Shown: piece after piece, positions 41,420 through 52,341 of the stretch
How positions within the stretch are numbered: position 1 is the stretch's first letter
Layout: each line of letters starts with the position of its first letter
From: an uncultured SAR86 cluster bacterium
GTDB taxonomy: Bacteria > Pseudomonadota > Gammaproteobacteria > Magnimaribacterales > Magnimaribacteraceae
DNA length: 64,000 nt
Direction: 5' to 3'
NCBI GenBank assembly: GCA_902605935.1
Contig: CACLEI010000003.1
Coordinates: 1-64,000 of the forward strand
The notes under the pieces: generated by a model
What the model saw: only the letters and a program-made list of their open reading frames with translations
Databases searched by the model: none
Told to the model about the DNA's origin: nothing
Position numbers and translations under genes: made by a program

Positions 41420-42901
41420 CTAGGATGTTTCGCTAAAATTTGGATATCTTTGATAAGTTAATCCAACCATCTCTTTTGCCAATCCTAAAAGTTGAGCGGT
41501 ATATCCATACTCATTGTCATACCAAACGTATAGAACACATTTATCACCATTTACGATGGTCGCTGCTGAATCAATGATGCCTGCATGTCTATCCCCTACG
41601 AAATCGGTAGAAACAACTTCTGGAGAATTTGTAAAACCTATTTGTTCTTTTAAATCTGAATGAAAAGCCTGCTGTCTAAGGAAGTTATTGAGCTCTTCTA
41701 ATGAAATTTCTTTACCTAGTTGAAGATTCATTATTGCGAGAGATACATTTGGAGTAGGAACTCTTACAGCATTTGCTGTCAATTTTCCTATAAGTTCTGG
41801 AAGCACCTGACCTACTGCTTTTCCAGCTCCAGTTTCAGTTATCACCATGTTAAGTGCTGCGCTTCTTCCTCTTCGAGCTTTTTTGTGGAAATTATCTATT
41901 AGATTCTGATCATTTGTGTAGGAATGTACGCTCTCGATATGCCCTGAGATAATATTAAACTCATCATTTAAGACTTTTAAAGTTGGAACTATAGCATTCG
42001 TTGTGCATGAAGCAGCCCCTAAGATTTCATCATTCTCTATGATTTCATTATTGATACCATGAACAATATTTTTTATACCTTCTTTTGCTGGGGCAGTAAG
42101 TAGTACCTTAGAAATTCCATTGCAATTTAAATGAGCACTCAAACCCTCTTTTGTTCTCCAGACTCCAGTGTTATCAATCAATAAAGCATTTTTTATACCG
42201 TAATCGGTATAGTCAATCTCTGAAGGATCATTTGCATAAATTATTTTTACTTCATTACCATTTATGATTAATTTGTTCTCTTCTTCTATAACACGTATTG
42301 TTCCTTTGAAGGGACCATGAACGGAATCAGTTCTCATTAGATTTGCTCTTTTAATGATGTCGTCATCTACAGCTTTTCTAACAACTATTGCTCGCAACCT
42401 TAGATTATCTCCTCCACCAGAATCTTGAATTAACATTCTTGTTAATAGTCTTCCTATTCTTCCAAAACCATAAAGGACAACATCCTGCGCCTGTTCGAGT
42501 ATCGATCCTTTAGTTCCAATTAAGTCATTTACCGATTCTTTTACGAAATCTTCGATAGAGAGATCCTTATCATCAAACAGGTAAGCTGCTGCTATAATTC
42601 CTATATCAACTTCAGCCGGTCCTAATTCTAAATCACCAAGTGCTACAATGACTTGATAGGTTTCAAATTCACTCATCTCATTGTTTTCAGTTTCTCTTAC
42701 AAATCTATGAGCATTCATAATTTCTGAAACTGATAGATTCACCAGTGGCTTTCCATATAAAAGAAGGTGGACATTGTCTCTATAAATTCTTCCAATCATG
42801 GGAAGCATCTCTTCTGCTAGTGCTTGTCTATATTGAAAGTCGCCAAAAGGATCTTTTGGAAGCTCAGGACGAGTCCTTTGATCGGGCTGATTTTTTTTCA
42901 T
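41420..42901 (-). CDS. gap: Glyceraldehyde-3-phosphate dehydrogenase, long form with N-terminal extension
   Basis: VVLYGFGRIGRLLTRML, GAASCTTNAIVPTLKVLND, YDNEYGYTAQLLGLAKEM; sits beside nqrA as in pseudomonads. Confidence 0.9.
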   Translation of the reverse strand: MKKNQPDQRTRPELPKDPFGDFQYRQALAEEMLPMIGRIYRDNVHLLLYGKPLVNLSVSEIMNAHRFVRETENNEMSEFETYQVIVALGDLELGPAEVDIGIIAAAYLFDDKDLSIEDFVKESVNDLIGTKGSILEQAQDVVLYGFGRIGRLLTRMLIQDSGGGDNLRLRAIVVRKAVDDDIIKRANLMRTDSVHGPFKGTIRVIEEENKLIINGNEVKIIYANDPSEIDYTDYGIKNALLIDNTGVWRTKEGLSAHLNCNGISKVLLTAPAKEGIKNIVHGINNEIIENDEILGAASCTTNAIVPTLKVLNDEFNIISGHIESVHSYTNDQNLIDNFHKKARRGRSAALNMVITETGAGKAVGQVLPELIGKLTANAVRVPTPNVSLAIMNLQLGKEISLEELNNFLRQQAFHSDLKEQIGFTNSPEVVSTDFVGDRHAGIIDSAATIVNGDKCVLYVWYDNEYGYTAQLLGLAKEMVGLTYQRYPNFSETS

Positions 42902-44029
42902 TTAAAGAGAGGTATATTTTTTGAGGTGGTAATCTGTATTACCAAAAATCGTCCCTACTGTTGTAAGCCTTTTAAAGTAATGCCCCACATTTAACTCATC
43001 AGTAACTCCCATACCACCATGAAGTTGTACAGCTTGTTGACCAATAAATTTACCAGCTTTACCGACTTGATATTTTAAGCCTGATATCGCTTTTTTTGCA
43101 TCAGGAGCTCCCTCCTCATGCTTCATGGTTGCCATGTAGAGGAGAGACTTACATTGTTCATACTCCATGAACATATCAACCATTCTGTGTTGCAAGACTT
43201 GGAATTTACCTATTGAAGTACCGAATTGTTCTCTGGTTTTTGTGTATTCTACGGTTGTTTTATAAAGAACCTCCATCGCACCTACGGCCTCTGCTGAAAT
43301 TGCAAGAATCGATTTATCAATTGCAGAATCTAAAATTTCAAAACCTGAATCTAAACCGCCTATAATATTGTCTCTTGAAACAGAAACATTTTCTAAGGTA
43401 AGATCGGATGCTCTTCTTCCATCTACAGTTTTGTAATTTGTTTTCGCCAATCCTTTAGAATCAGAATCTACTATAAATAAAGTAATACCATTTTCGTCTA
43501 ATTGAGAGCTTGAAGTTCTTGCTGAGACGATGATTTTACTAGCAGAGGGACCGTTCATGACTACTGACTTGTATCCATTCAAAATATAATTTTCACCATC
43601 AGATTTAGCTTCTGTGACGACATCTGATAAATTGAATCTGCTTTGCGGTTCTGCATACGCCAGTGCAAGATGCATTTCTCCTGAAATTGCAGGCTCTAGA
43701 ACGGATGATTTTTGTTCATCAGAACCATGATCATCAATGAGGCTTCCAGCCATGATCATAGTTTCTAAAAATGGCTCTACTACGAGTCCTTTTCCAAAAG
43801 CCTCCATAATTAGCATGGATTCAATTGCAGACCCTCCAAAACCTCCACTGTCCTCAGATACACTTATACCTAGCCAACCTAGTTCTGCAAACTTCTGCCA
43901 GTTTGATTCACCAAATCCTAGATCAGAATTAGATAAAGATTGTCTCGTTTCCCAGTCGTATTCTTTTTGAACAAACTGATCAACTTGATCTTGAATTAAG
44001 GTTTGTTCTTCATTAAAAGTAAAATCCAT
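42902..44029 (-). CDS. Acyl-CoA dehydrogenase
   Basis: MDFTFNEEQTLIQDQVDQF..., TKTREQFGTSIGKFQVLQHRMVDM, QLHGGMGVTDELNVGHYFKRL. Confidence 0.92.
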   Translation of the reverse strand: MDFTFNEEQTLIQDQVDQFVQKEYDWETRQSLSNSDLGFGESNWQKFAELGWLGISVSEDSGGFGGSAIESMLIMEAFGKGLVVEPFLETMIMAGSLIDDHGSDEQKSSVLEPAISGEMHLALAYAEPQSRFNLSDVVTEAKSDGENYILNGYKSVVMNGPSASKIIVSARTSSSQLDENGITLFIVDSDSKGLAKTNYKTVDGRRASDLTLENVSVSRDNIIGGLDSGFEILDSAIDKSILAISAEAVGAMEVLYKTTVEYTKTREQFGTSIGKFQVLQHRMVDMFMEYEQCKSLLYMATMKHEEGAPDAKKAISGLKYQVGKAGKFIGQQAVQLHGGMGVTDELNVGHYFKRLTTVGTIFGNTDYHLKKYTSL

Positions 44030-44031
44030 AG

Positions 44032-45225
44032 TTATAGCCCCAATATTGCCTTAGAAATAACATTTCGTTGAATCTCATTACTACCGCCATATATAGTTAC
44101 TTTTCTGTAGTTTAAATAATGAGGCATTACAGGTGCTGCATAGTCCGGCCCAACTGTTTCATTTGTACCAATCTCGTTCTCTAAGTAAAAGGGATGCGCA
44201 TAGTAAGCTAACATTTCTACGAAAAGCTCTGAAATAGTTTGTTGTAATTCAGTTCCTTTAATTTTTAATATAGAAGATTCTGCACCAGGAGAGCCACCTT
44301 GAGACATTGCTGCAAGTGTTCGTAGCTCGGTGAACTCGGTAGCTGTAAGTTCAATTTCTGTTTCTTCAATTTTATTTCTAAACTGAACATCTTCAAGCAA
44401 TGTTCCTTCACCTAGAGGTATATCTGATGATAGATCCTTAAGTCTAGATAGTTCTCTTTTTAAGGCTGCAATACCGGCTATTCCACTTCTTTCGTGAGCT
44501 AGTAGAAATTTTGCTATATTCCATCCTTGGCCTTGCTCACCTACTAGATTTTCAGCAGGCACCTCAACATTATCGAAATAAACCATATTCACTTCATGCG
44601 AACCATCGATGGTTATTATTGGTTTTACCTCTATTCCAGGTGTTTTCATGTCAATGAGTAGGAAACTTATTCCTTCTTGCTTGATGTCAGTAGTTTCAGT
44701 TCGCACGAGGCAAAAAATCCAATCAGCATGTTGAGCCAATGTTGTCCAAGTTTTAGCTCCGTTAACAATATACTTATCTCCTTTCAATTCTGCCTTAGTT
44801 TTTAGAGAAGCGAGATCTGATCCTGAACCTGGTTCAGAATAGCCTTGGCACCACCATACTTCACTATTTAATATGGAAGGTAGAAACTTTTCTTTCTGTT
44901 CATCGGTGCCGAATGTATAAACAACAGGCGCGCACATCCCGACACCAAATGGAATAGTTGTTGGAGTATTTGCCTTTGCTAACTCTTCTTGAAGAATATA
45001 TTTCTGAGTGACAGAAAGTTCTTCCTGATTCGTATATTCAGTTGGCCAATTTATGGCAAACCAACCTTTTTTGTTTAAAATTTGCTGCCATCTGACAATT
45101 TCATCTTTTTCCAGAGGAATCCTTTTATCTTGTTTCTCTTTGATATCATCCGGATATTCAGTCTCTAAAAAATTAACAACTTCTTCTCTAAAAGTAACAT
45201 CTGCTTCTGAAAATTTTAAGTCCAT
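44032..45225 (-). CDS. Acyl-CoA dehydrogenase
   Basis: WWCQGYSEPGSGSDLASLKTKAELKGDKYIVNGAKTWTTLAQHADWIFCLVRT; YGGSNEIQRNVISKAILGL. Confidence 0.92.
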   Translation of the reverse strand: MDLKFSEADVTFREEVVNFLETEYPDDIKEKQDKRIPLEKDEIVRWQQILNKKGWFAINWPTEYTNQEELSVTQKYILQEELAKANTPTTIPFGVGMCAPVVYTFGTDEQKEKFLPSILNSEVWWCQGYSEPGSGSDLASLKTKAELKGDKYIVNGAKTWTTLAQHADWIFCLVRTETTDIKQEGISFLLIDMKTPGIEVKPIITIDGSHEVNMVYFDNVEVPAENLVGEQGQGWNIAKFLLAHERSGIAGIAALKRELSRLKDLSSDIPLGEGTLLEDVQFRNKIEETEIELTATEFTELRTLAAMSQGGSPGAESSILKIKGTELQQTISELFVEMLAYYAHPFYLENEIGTNETVGPDYAAPVMPHYLNYRKVTIYGGSNEIQRNVISKAILGL

Positions 45226-45308
45226 TTTGTTCCTACGTAATAAAAAAAAAATAATTATACACTTCCATATATAATTTGCTTTTTTTTTAGGAAAAAACCA
45301 GTAAATAA

Positions 45309-48266
45309 GTGGTAGAAAAGATCACATCATCCTCGGATATTTTAAATCTGGGATTAGACCTGTCTAAAAAAAATTTAGTCATAACTAAAGATTCTCAATC
45401 CGCAGTTCAATTTGCCAATTTCTTAAATCAACCCAATGCTCTTATTCTAGACAACTCTGAATTACTTCCTTACGACTTCTTCTCTATGGCACCTATAACA
45501 AGAGCAAGAAGAATATCGACTTTATCTGCTTATTTAAAAGAAAAAGAAATAACATTAATATCTTCAATAGCTACATTATTGTCACCGGTACCCAAACCAA
45601 TTCATATCTCTCCTCTAAATAATTTGTCAGTCGGAGATCCTTTTGATCCGGAATCAGTAATAAACGAATTAATCCTAAACGGATACACAAGAGAAGATTT
45701 TGTATCATTGCCCGGACACTATGCTTTAAGAGGGTCTGTTATGGATATATTTCTTACTAGCGGGACAGAGCCTATTAGAATTGAATTCTTTAATAGTCAA
45801 ATTGAAAGTCTAAGAATATTTAATCCTGAATCGCAAATTACTCACGAGAAAATTAATCATATTAATTTCTTACCCTCATATGAATATCCATTGAATAGAA
45901 ATTCTGCTGAAATTTTTAAAAAAGAATGGAGAAATAGGTTTGAGCTCTTTGAAGAAGATTCAGAGTTATTTAGAAGAATAATGAACTTGAAACATCCAGA
46001 AGGAGCAGAAATTTACTTTCCTCTATTTTACGGTACAAAATCTGACTTCATTCCGTTTCTGCGATATGCCGATCAAATTTATATACAAGATAATGTAAAC
46101 AAAAAAGCTTATGACTTTGAAGAACTTGTAAATCAGAGATATGAAGAATACAGATATGATCAAAAGCGACCACTACTTGCTCCTGAAGATTTATTTTTGA
46201 GTATGAATGAATTAAGTGAAAATATAAAAGATAGCCTCACTTTTGATATAGAGACAGATTATTCAGAGATAATTGAAAATGATGTTCCTCAAAATGAGAG
46301 AAAAGAAAAGGCTGATATTTCTTCTTCGAAAATGCCTAATAAAGGTGATCTTGTTGTTCATCTGACACACGGTATTGGTAAATTTCTGGGACTTAAGCAA
46401 TTGAAAACTTTTGTTGGTGTAAGTGATTGCTTAGAAATCCTTTATAAAGACGAAAGTAAAGTCTTTGTTCCTATAGAACATATGAATTTGATTTCGAAAT
46501 ACTTTGGTCCAGTTGATAGAGATATTGACTCACTTAATTCAAAAAAATGGCAAAAAAGAAAAGATAAAGCTCTCAAGCAAACTTTTGATACTGCAGCAGA
46601 ATTACTTGAAGTCCAGGCCAAAAGGTATGGAACAAATGGATACTCATTTGATTTATATGAAAATGAATACCTTAATTTCATTAAAAAGTTTCCTTACGAA
46701 GAAACTTATGATCAAAAAAGAACTATCGATGAAGTGTTGAACGATATGCATTCCTCAAGACCGATGGATAGATTAATTTGTGGAGAAGTAGGATTTGGAA
46801 AAACTGAAGTAGCAATGAGGGCAGCATTTATATCTGCACTAAATAGTAAACAAACTTGTATATTGGTTCCGACAACATTACTGACATCTCAACATCTTGA
46901 TAGCTTCGAGCAGAGATTCAAAGATACGGGTGTTAATATAGCCTCGTTATCTAGGAATATAACTCCAAAAGAGAAAGATAAGTTAGTTGATAGTCTAGCT
47001 TCAGGTGAGATTGATATCGTAATTGGAACTCACGCACTGATCCAGGGAAATATAAGGTTCAAGGATCTTGGGCTATTGATAATCGATGAAGAGCATCGAT
47101 TTGGAGTTCGTCAAAAGGAAAAGATCAAATCGCTCAAGGAGGAATTAGATATTTTGAGCTTATCAGCTACGCCTATTCCAAGATCATTGAATTTTGCCCT
47201 CACAGAACTTAAAGATCTATCAATTATTGCAACAGCGCCAGATGATCGCTTACCGGTGAAGACTTTTACTTATGGTTTCAATGAAAATTTAATCTATGAA
47301 GCTATCCAAAGAGAGAATCTACGTGGTGGTCAAGTCTATTACCTTTGTAATGATCTCTCATTAATAAAGGACAGAAGATTGAGACTTAAAGAGAAGTTTA
47401 ATGATCTTGTTATCGAAGTTGTTCACGGCCAATTAAAAGCAAATATCATAGAGGAAATTATGTTGAAATTTAATGCAGGTGAAATAGATATACTTGTGTG
47501 CTCTACTATTATAGAGAGTGGTATTGATGTCTCAAATGCGAATACATTGATTGTGGAAGATGCTGATAAATTTGGCCTATCTCAGCTTCATCAACTTAGA
47601 GGCCGTGTTGGAAGAGCGGAGAGACAAGCTTATGCATACTTTTTAAGGTCTAGAAATATCATAAATAAGAAGAATGCCGATAAAAGATTCGATGCCCTGA
47701 TGAGCGCAGACTCTTTGTCAGCAGGATTCCTGCTTGCCCTAAAAGACCTTGAAATAAGAGGAGCAGGAGAAATCCTTGGATCAAATCAAAGCGGAGTTTT
47801 TGAATCCATAGGTCTTGAGTTATATACGAGGATGATAAAGAAAGCGTCAGAATTCATTAGGAACGGAGACCTGGATTTTCAATCACTGGATGAATTGCCA
47901 GAGATTAATCTAAATAACAATTGTTTCATTCCTGAAAATTACCTACCAGATATAAATGTAAGACTATTAATGTACAACAAGATTTCTTTAGCTGAATCTT
48001 CTTTTGATTTAAAGAACATACAAATAGAGATGATCAATAGATTTGGATTATTACCGGAAGAGTTAAAAAACTTTTTCTTACAAGCTGAATTAAGAATAAT
48101 TGCCGAAGAATACTCAATTAAAAAGATAAACTTCCTAGATAATAAAATAAATATTTATTTCAAGAATAAAGATCTTGATACTTCTTTTTTTAATGACGAT
48201 ACTTTAGAAGAGAAAATAAAAATGACTTCGGATGTAATTAAGACAATTTGCGCAAATGCACCTTAA
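45309..48266 (+). CDS. mfd: Transcription-repair coupling factor Mfd (985 aa, reduced)
   Basis: DLVVHLTHGIGKFLGLKQL RID motif, RLICGEVGFGKTEVAMRAAF, DEEHRFGV, LSATPIPRSLNFAL, QLHQLRGRVGRAERQAYAYFL. GTG start. Confidence 0.96.
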   Translation: MVEKITSSSDILNLGLDLSKKNLVITKDSQSAVQFANFLNQPNALILDNSELLPYDFFSMAPITRARRISTLSAYLKEKEITLISSIATLLSPVPKPIHISPLNNLSVGDPFDPESVINELILNGYTREDFVSLPGHYALRGSVMDIFLTSGTEPIRIEFFNSQIESLRIFNPESQITHEKINHINFLPSYEYPLNRNSAEIFKKEWRNRFELFEEDSELFRRIMNLKHPEGAEIYFPLFYGTKSDFIPFLRYADQIYIQDNVNKKAYDFEELVNQRYEEYRYDQKRPLLAPEDLFLSMNELSENIKDSLTFDIETDYSEIIENDVPQNERKEKADISSSKMPNKGDLVVHLTHGIGKFLGLKQLKTFVGVSDCLEILYKDESKVFVPIEHMNLISKYFGPVDRDIDSLNSKKWQKRKDKALKQTFDTAAELLEVQAKRYGTNGYSFDLYENEYLNFIKKFPYEETYDQKRTIDEVLNDMHSSRPMDRLICGEVGFGKTEVAMRAAFISALNSKQTCILVPTTLLTSQHLDSFEQRFKDTGVNIASLSRNITPKEKDKLVDSLASGEIDIVIGTHALIQGNIRFKDLGLLIIDEEHRFGVRQKEKIKSLKEELDILSLSATPIPRSLNFALTELKDLSIIATAPDDRLPVKTFTYGFNENLIYEAIQRENLRGGQVYYLCNDLSLIKDRRLRLKEKFNDLVIEVVHGQLKANIIEEIMLKFNAGEIDILVCSTIIESGIDVSNANTLIVEDADKFGLSQLHQLRGRVGRAERQAYAYFLRSRNIINKKNADKRFDALMSADSLSAGFLLALKDLEIRGAGEILGSNQSGVFESIGLELYTRMIKKASEFIRNGDLDFQSLDELPEINLNNNCFIPENYLPDINVRLLMYNKISLAESSFDLKNIQIEMINRFGLLPEELKNFFLQAELRIIAEEYSIKKINFLDNKINIYFKNKDLDTSFFNDDTLEEKIKMTSDVIKTICANAP

Positions 48267-49194
48267 GCTAGCGATTATATTTCTATTTACTTCACATAAC
48301 CTTTATTCAGTTGATTTCAATGAATATCTAGAAAAGTATCTTGTCGATAAGCAGAAACATGATCGTGTTAAGGTTGACCTTTTCATCATACAAAATTTGT
48401 CAATCGAAGATGAAGATCTTGAGGAAAAGTGGAATGACTTAGACGAACTTGAGCTTTCGAATCATCTCATCAACATCAAAAACGAACCTACGACGTTTGT
48501 AACCTTTCCTGAAGGAAAATTCTCAGATGAGATAACTTTGCCACCTTTAAAAATTAAAGTACAACCCGAACAACAGAGTCTTAGTGATGAAGTTGCACAG
48601 GTTACGAAACCTGATCCATTTTTATATGAAAAAATTCCATTTCAAAAAGAAATGTTAGAAATTGAGAACAATTTAAATAGAAGCAGAGACTATAGAGTCA
48701 TTTACTATAACTCATGGTACCAACCTGTTTTTAAAGAGAATGAAACCATACCAATATTTATAGATGCTCAAAAAAAAGACAAAAAGGTACATGGTCAAAT
48801 AAAGATTTACAAAGAAAGATTTATTCACCTTGTCTCAAAATTAAGATTCTCTCAGAAAACTGAAGAAATTGACAATTCATCAAGAACTCAAGAAATTAAA
48901 ACATTTCAAACACTTATTGAAGATAAGAATGAGACAGAAAATAAAGGCTTTCTGAATGATAGTTATTGGGTAGAAACCATCTTTAATTCTGTAAAAGTTA
49001 ATCTGAAGTATATTGGGGATTTTGTTAATTCAGATAATGAAATTAACTCTGAAGAAATAATAAATCTCCCTAGATTTAAATTTGTAGATTTGTATGAAAT
49101 TGATAAGGATGTGAAGCTTGAAGTTGATGAATTAAACTTCATAGATCACCCCTACTTCTCAATTTTAATTAAAGTTACCGAACAAACTAAATAA
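48256..49194 (+). CDS. CsiV-like exported protein
   Basis: Signal peptide; YRVIYYNSWYQPVFKENETIPIFID resembles the CsiV motif (xxHxxWRQP); downstream of and overlapping mfd. Confidence 0.6.
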   Translation: MHLKLAIIFLFTSHNLYSVDFNEYLEKYLVDKQKHDRVKVDLFIIQNLSIEDEDLEEKWNDLDELELSNHLINIKNEPTTFVTFPEGKFSDEITLPPLKIKVQPEQQSLSDEVAQVTKPDPFLYEKIPFQKEMLEIENNLNRSRDYRVIYYNSWYQPVFKENETIPIFIDAQKKDKKVHGQIKIYKERFIHLVSKLRFSQKTEEIDNSSRTQEIKTFQTLIEDKNETENKGFLNDSYWVETIFNSVKVNLKYIGDFVNSDNEINSEEIINLPRFKFVDLYEIDKDVKLEVDELNFIDHPYFSILIKVTEQTK

Positions 49195-50593
49195 ATTCAG
49201 ATTTTTTAACTAGATTCTTTTCTAAGCTTTGAAGGATTTCTTTCTTTTCACCAGTTGCGTCAATTAGCATAGAACGTGTCTTATCCAATGCTTTTTCAAG
49301 TGACAACCAAGGGCCTTTATCATAAAGCCTTTGGTTTACAAAATTCCTATATCTTTCCAAGGTATCGGGCATTACAGAGTCAGGCTGATTAACACAAACT
49401 AGTCTCTCAGCTAATTCTTTGTAACGTGAATCCTCAAAACCATCTAAAACTTTGGAGCGCTCTTCCCAGGGAAGGGTATGGAATCTTTCCATCCATAAAT
49501 CGTCAGCATCAGAAGGAAAACCTGAATAAACAGTCTGTTCTAGATGTTTGGGTGGAGGATAGTTAATTTGGTTACTTGCCAAAAGTTCACTCACTCTGGT
49601 TTGCAATTTAATATTTTCCTTAATCTTTCTTGCCCTCTCAATAAGTTGGTCATGTGATATGTCTAAATGATTATCAATATTAGGGATATGATCTGATGGC
49701 ATAACAGGTAGACTCTTATTGATTCTCACTTTCCTAATGGCTGTTCCGCTATTTCCTATCTGCTCGAGTAATTCACTATCAGTTAAATCATTAAGTTGAT
49801 CGGGATCGAAATATAAATCTGCAACAGCAACTTCATTATTCATTTTAGGGTTCTGACCGCAGAACGTAACAGGATAAGTAAATTTCTTTCTACGTATTAC
49901 TTCCCCTATCATGGCAAATGGTTCTGTTTGTAGAATTTCTAAATTACCTATCTTTGTCGATCCTTTTAATGAAGCCTGCCAGACAGGTTTAGCCTTTTTC
50001 AAAATTAACTTAGCGAGTTCATGCATTTGAACGCAATCAGCCAAGGCATCATGAGCATTTTCAATTTCTATAGAGTTGGCATCGGACCAATCTGTTAATT
50101 TCATGCTCACATCTCCTTCTTCGAAGATTGGGAGAGTGAGGCTATCAGGAAAAAAGTTAGCAACTAGCTGCAGTGTACTAAGCATATCTAGGCGAGACGC
50201 ACCAAGAGTATTCGTAATGTATAAAGGAAGTAAGTTCCAAAAGAATTGACGTCGGAAAAGTTCTTCATCAAAACGATGGCCATTATAGGTAATGTATACC
50301 GGGTTTCTTCCCTTCGACCAATCTAACCAAGTTGATCTCAGAAGTTTCATCATGTCATAGTGAGACATAGACTCGTCTTTTAAGGATTCAACCTTCTTAT
50401 GAACTAAATAGGCTTCGGGAGTTGGGACAATCCACGGTAATACCTTACATCCTATATCTTGAGAATTTTCTTGATGAAGAGATTCGTCTGTAAGAATTGA
50501 TCCAATTTGAATGATTTGAGAGAAGTTAATATCGAGCCCTGTTGTCTCAGTATCTGTAAATATGTAACATTTATCTGCATTTAATTGAGACAT
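49187..50593 (-). CDS. sbcB: Exodeoxyribonuclease I
   Basis: FTDTETTGLDINFSQIIQIGSILTDE (DEDD exo), YITYNGHRFDEELFRRQFFWNL, NAHDALADCVQMHELAKLI. Confidence 0.93.
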   Translation of the reverse strand: MSQLNADKCYIFTDTETTGLDINFSQIIQIGSILTDESLHQENSQDIGCKVLPWIVPTPEAYLVHKKVESLKDESMSHYDMMKLLRSTWLDWSKGRNPVYITYNGHRFDEELFRRQFFWNLLPLYITNTLGASRLDMLSTLQLVANFFPDSLTLPIFEEGDVSMKLTDWSDANSIEIENAHDALADCVQMHELAKLILKKAKPVWQASLKGSTKIGNLEILQTEPFAMIGEVIRRKKFTYPVTFCGQNPKMNNEVAVADLYFDPDQLNDLTDSELLEQIGNSGTAIRKVRINKSLPVMPSDHIPNIDNHLDISHDQLIERARKIKENIKLQTRVSELLASNQINYPPPKHLEQTVYSGFPSDADDLWMERFHTLPWEERSKVLDGFEDSRYKELAERLVCVNQPDSVMPDTLERYRNFVNQRLYDKGPWLSLEKALDKTRSMLIDATGEKKEILQSLEKNLVKKSEFI

Positions 50594-50596
50594 ATA

Positions 50597-51184
50597 CTAT
50601 TTATAATAAGCATTTTCTCTGTAGCTGTGGTCAGTAACATCTTTTACGCCCTTTAAGCCTTCAACTTGTTCTAATAAAGTTTTTTCAACACCATCTTTCA
50701 AAGTAAGATCTACCATTCCGCATCCTTGACATCCTCCTCCAAATTGAAGAACTGCTGTTGCATCATCTATAACTTCAATCAAAGAAACTTCTCCTCCATG
50801 AGCTGCCAACCCCGGGTTAACCTCTGAGTAAAGAACATAGTTTATTTTGTCTTCTATAGAAGCATCTTTACCTAGCTGAGGTAATTTTGCATTTGGAGCT
50901 TTGATGGTAAGTGTTCCACCAAACTTATCAGGTGAATAATCAACCTCAGCGTCTTTCAAAAAATCAATGGATTTTTCTTCAAGATACAGATCAAACTTGA
51001 ATTCATTGATAATTCTATAATCTGAGAAATCCTCGTCTTTCTTTGCATAAGCAATACAAGTCTCCGCTCTAGGTGTTCCAGGTTCAGAAACGAATATTTT
51101 TATTCCGCAAGTGTCCTCATCTTGGTTAGACAGAAGATCATTCAGATAATCTTGCGCTGAAGGTGTGATAGTCATCTCTTTCAT
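50597..51184 (-). CDS. nfuA: Fe-S biogenesis protein NfuA
   Basis: A-type-like N-domain plus Nfu domain with FGGGCQGCGMVDLTLKDGVEKTL. Confidence 0.95.
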   Translation of the reverse strand: MKEMTITPSAQDYLNDLLSNQDEDTCGIKIFVSEPGTPRAETCIAYAKKDEDFSDYRIINEFKFDLYLEEKSIDFLKDAEVDYSPDKFGGTLTIKAPNAKLPQLGKDASIEDKINYVLYSEVNPGLAAHGGEVSLIEVIDDATAVLQFGGGCQGCGMVDLTLKDGVEKTLLEQVEGLKGVKDVTDHSYRENAYYK

Positions 51185-51262
51185 AGTGTCATTCTATCAA
51201 ATATATCGACTGTTATAATATCAATAGATCTGAACATAAACCAAAGATTCATAGCTAAAATT

Positions 51263-52333
51263 TTGTCAATCATACAAAGAGAAGATTACCTCGAACTTTT
51301 TGAAGAAAAGAAAAGCTCGTTTATTCGTGAATTTACTGAAGAAACTCCAATAGACTTCTTTAAATCTCCTGATAAAGCTTATAGATATAGAGCTGAGTTC
51401 GGTCTTTTGAAAGAGAAAGATGAATATTTCTACTCAATGACAAAGGATGCAAAAAAAGTAGCTATAAGCTCTTTTCCTATTAGCAGTCAAAAGATTCAAA
51501 ATATCATGCCGCTTTTATTAATAAAGATTCAAAGTAATCCAATAATTTCCCATAAACTTTTTCAAATAGAGTTTCAATCCTCAAGAAATGATGAGGCTAT
51601 GGTTAGTTTAATTTATCACAAGGAATTGAGAGATGAGTGGTCAGAAATGGCATCAAATATATCCAATGAATTAGACATATCAATTATTGGAAGAAGTAAA
51701 AATAGAAAAATAATCATTGGAAATAATTACGTTACCGAGACCTATCAATACCAAGATAAAAAGTTTTCAATCAAGCTCTACGAACAGTGTTTTAGTCAAA
51801 CAAATCCTTATATTTGTGACTCCATGCTAAGTTGGGTTATTGATAACATTCAACCAGTTGAGAATGACCTAATGGAACTTCATTGCGGTCTTGGAACTTT
51901 TACGATTCCCTTAAGTAGCTACTTTAACAAAGTTTTAGCTACTGAGAATAGTCGACCCAGTATTCAAGCATTACAAGAAAATATTAGGTCGAATAATATT
52001 AAAAATGTCTATACCGGAAGATTATCAGGCAAAGAAACCTTAGAAGCATTTAGGGGAGTACGGACATTTAGAAGATTGAAAGATATTGATTTAGAGCAAT
52101 TTAAAATAGATTCAATTTTTTTAGATCCGCCGAGGGAAGGACTTGATTCTTCTACACTCGAAAACATCGTAGGAATCAAAAATATTATTTATATTTCGTG
52201 CGGCTTTGACTCATTCAAGAGAGATTTACAAGCTTTAAAATCTACACACGATATATCGAAACTAGCAATGTTTGACCAATTTCCCTATACGGAGCATATT
52301 GAGTCTGGAGCAATTCTTAGAAAAAAATACTAG
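51263..52333 (+). CDS. trmA: tRNA (uracil-5-)-methyltransferase
   Basis: LMELHCGLGTFTIPLSSYFNKVLATENS, FLDPPREGLD, IIYISCGFDSFKRDLQAL; TTG start. Confidence 0.93.
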   Translation: MSIIQREDYLELFEEKKSSFIREFTEETPIDFFKSPDKAYRYRAEFGLLKEKDEYFYSMTKDAKKVAISSFPISSQKIQNIMPLLLIKIQSNPIISHKLFQIEFQSSRNDEAMVSLIYHKELRDEWSEMASNISNELDISIIGRSKNRKIIIGNNYVTETYQYQDKKFSIKLYEQCFSQTNPYICDSMLSWVIDNIQPVENDLMELHCGLGTFTIPLSSYFNKVLATENSRPSIQALQENIRSNNIKNVYTGRLSGKETLEAFRGVRTFRRLKDIDLEQFKIDSIFLDPPREGLDSSTLENIVGIKNIIYISCGFDSFKRDLQALKSTHDISKLAMFDQFPYTEHIESGAILRKKY

Positions 52334-52341
52334 TTTGCTTT

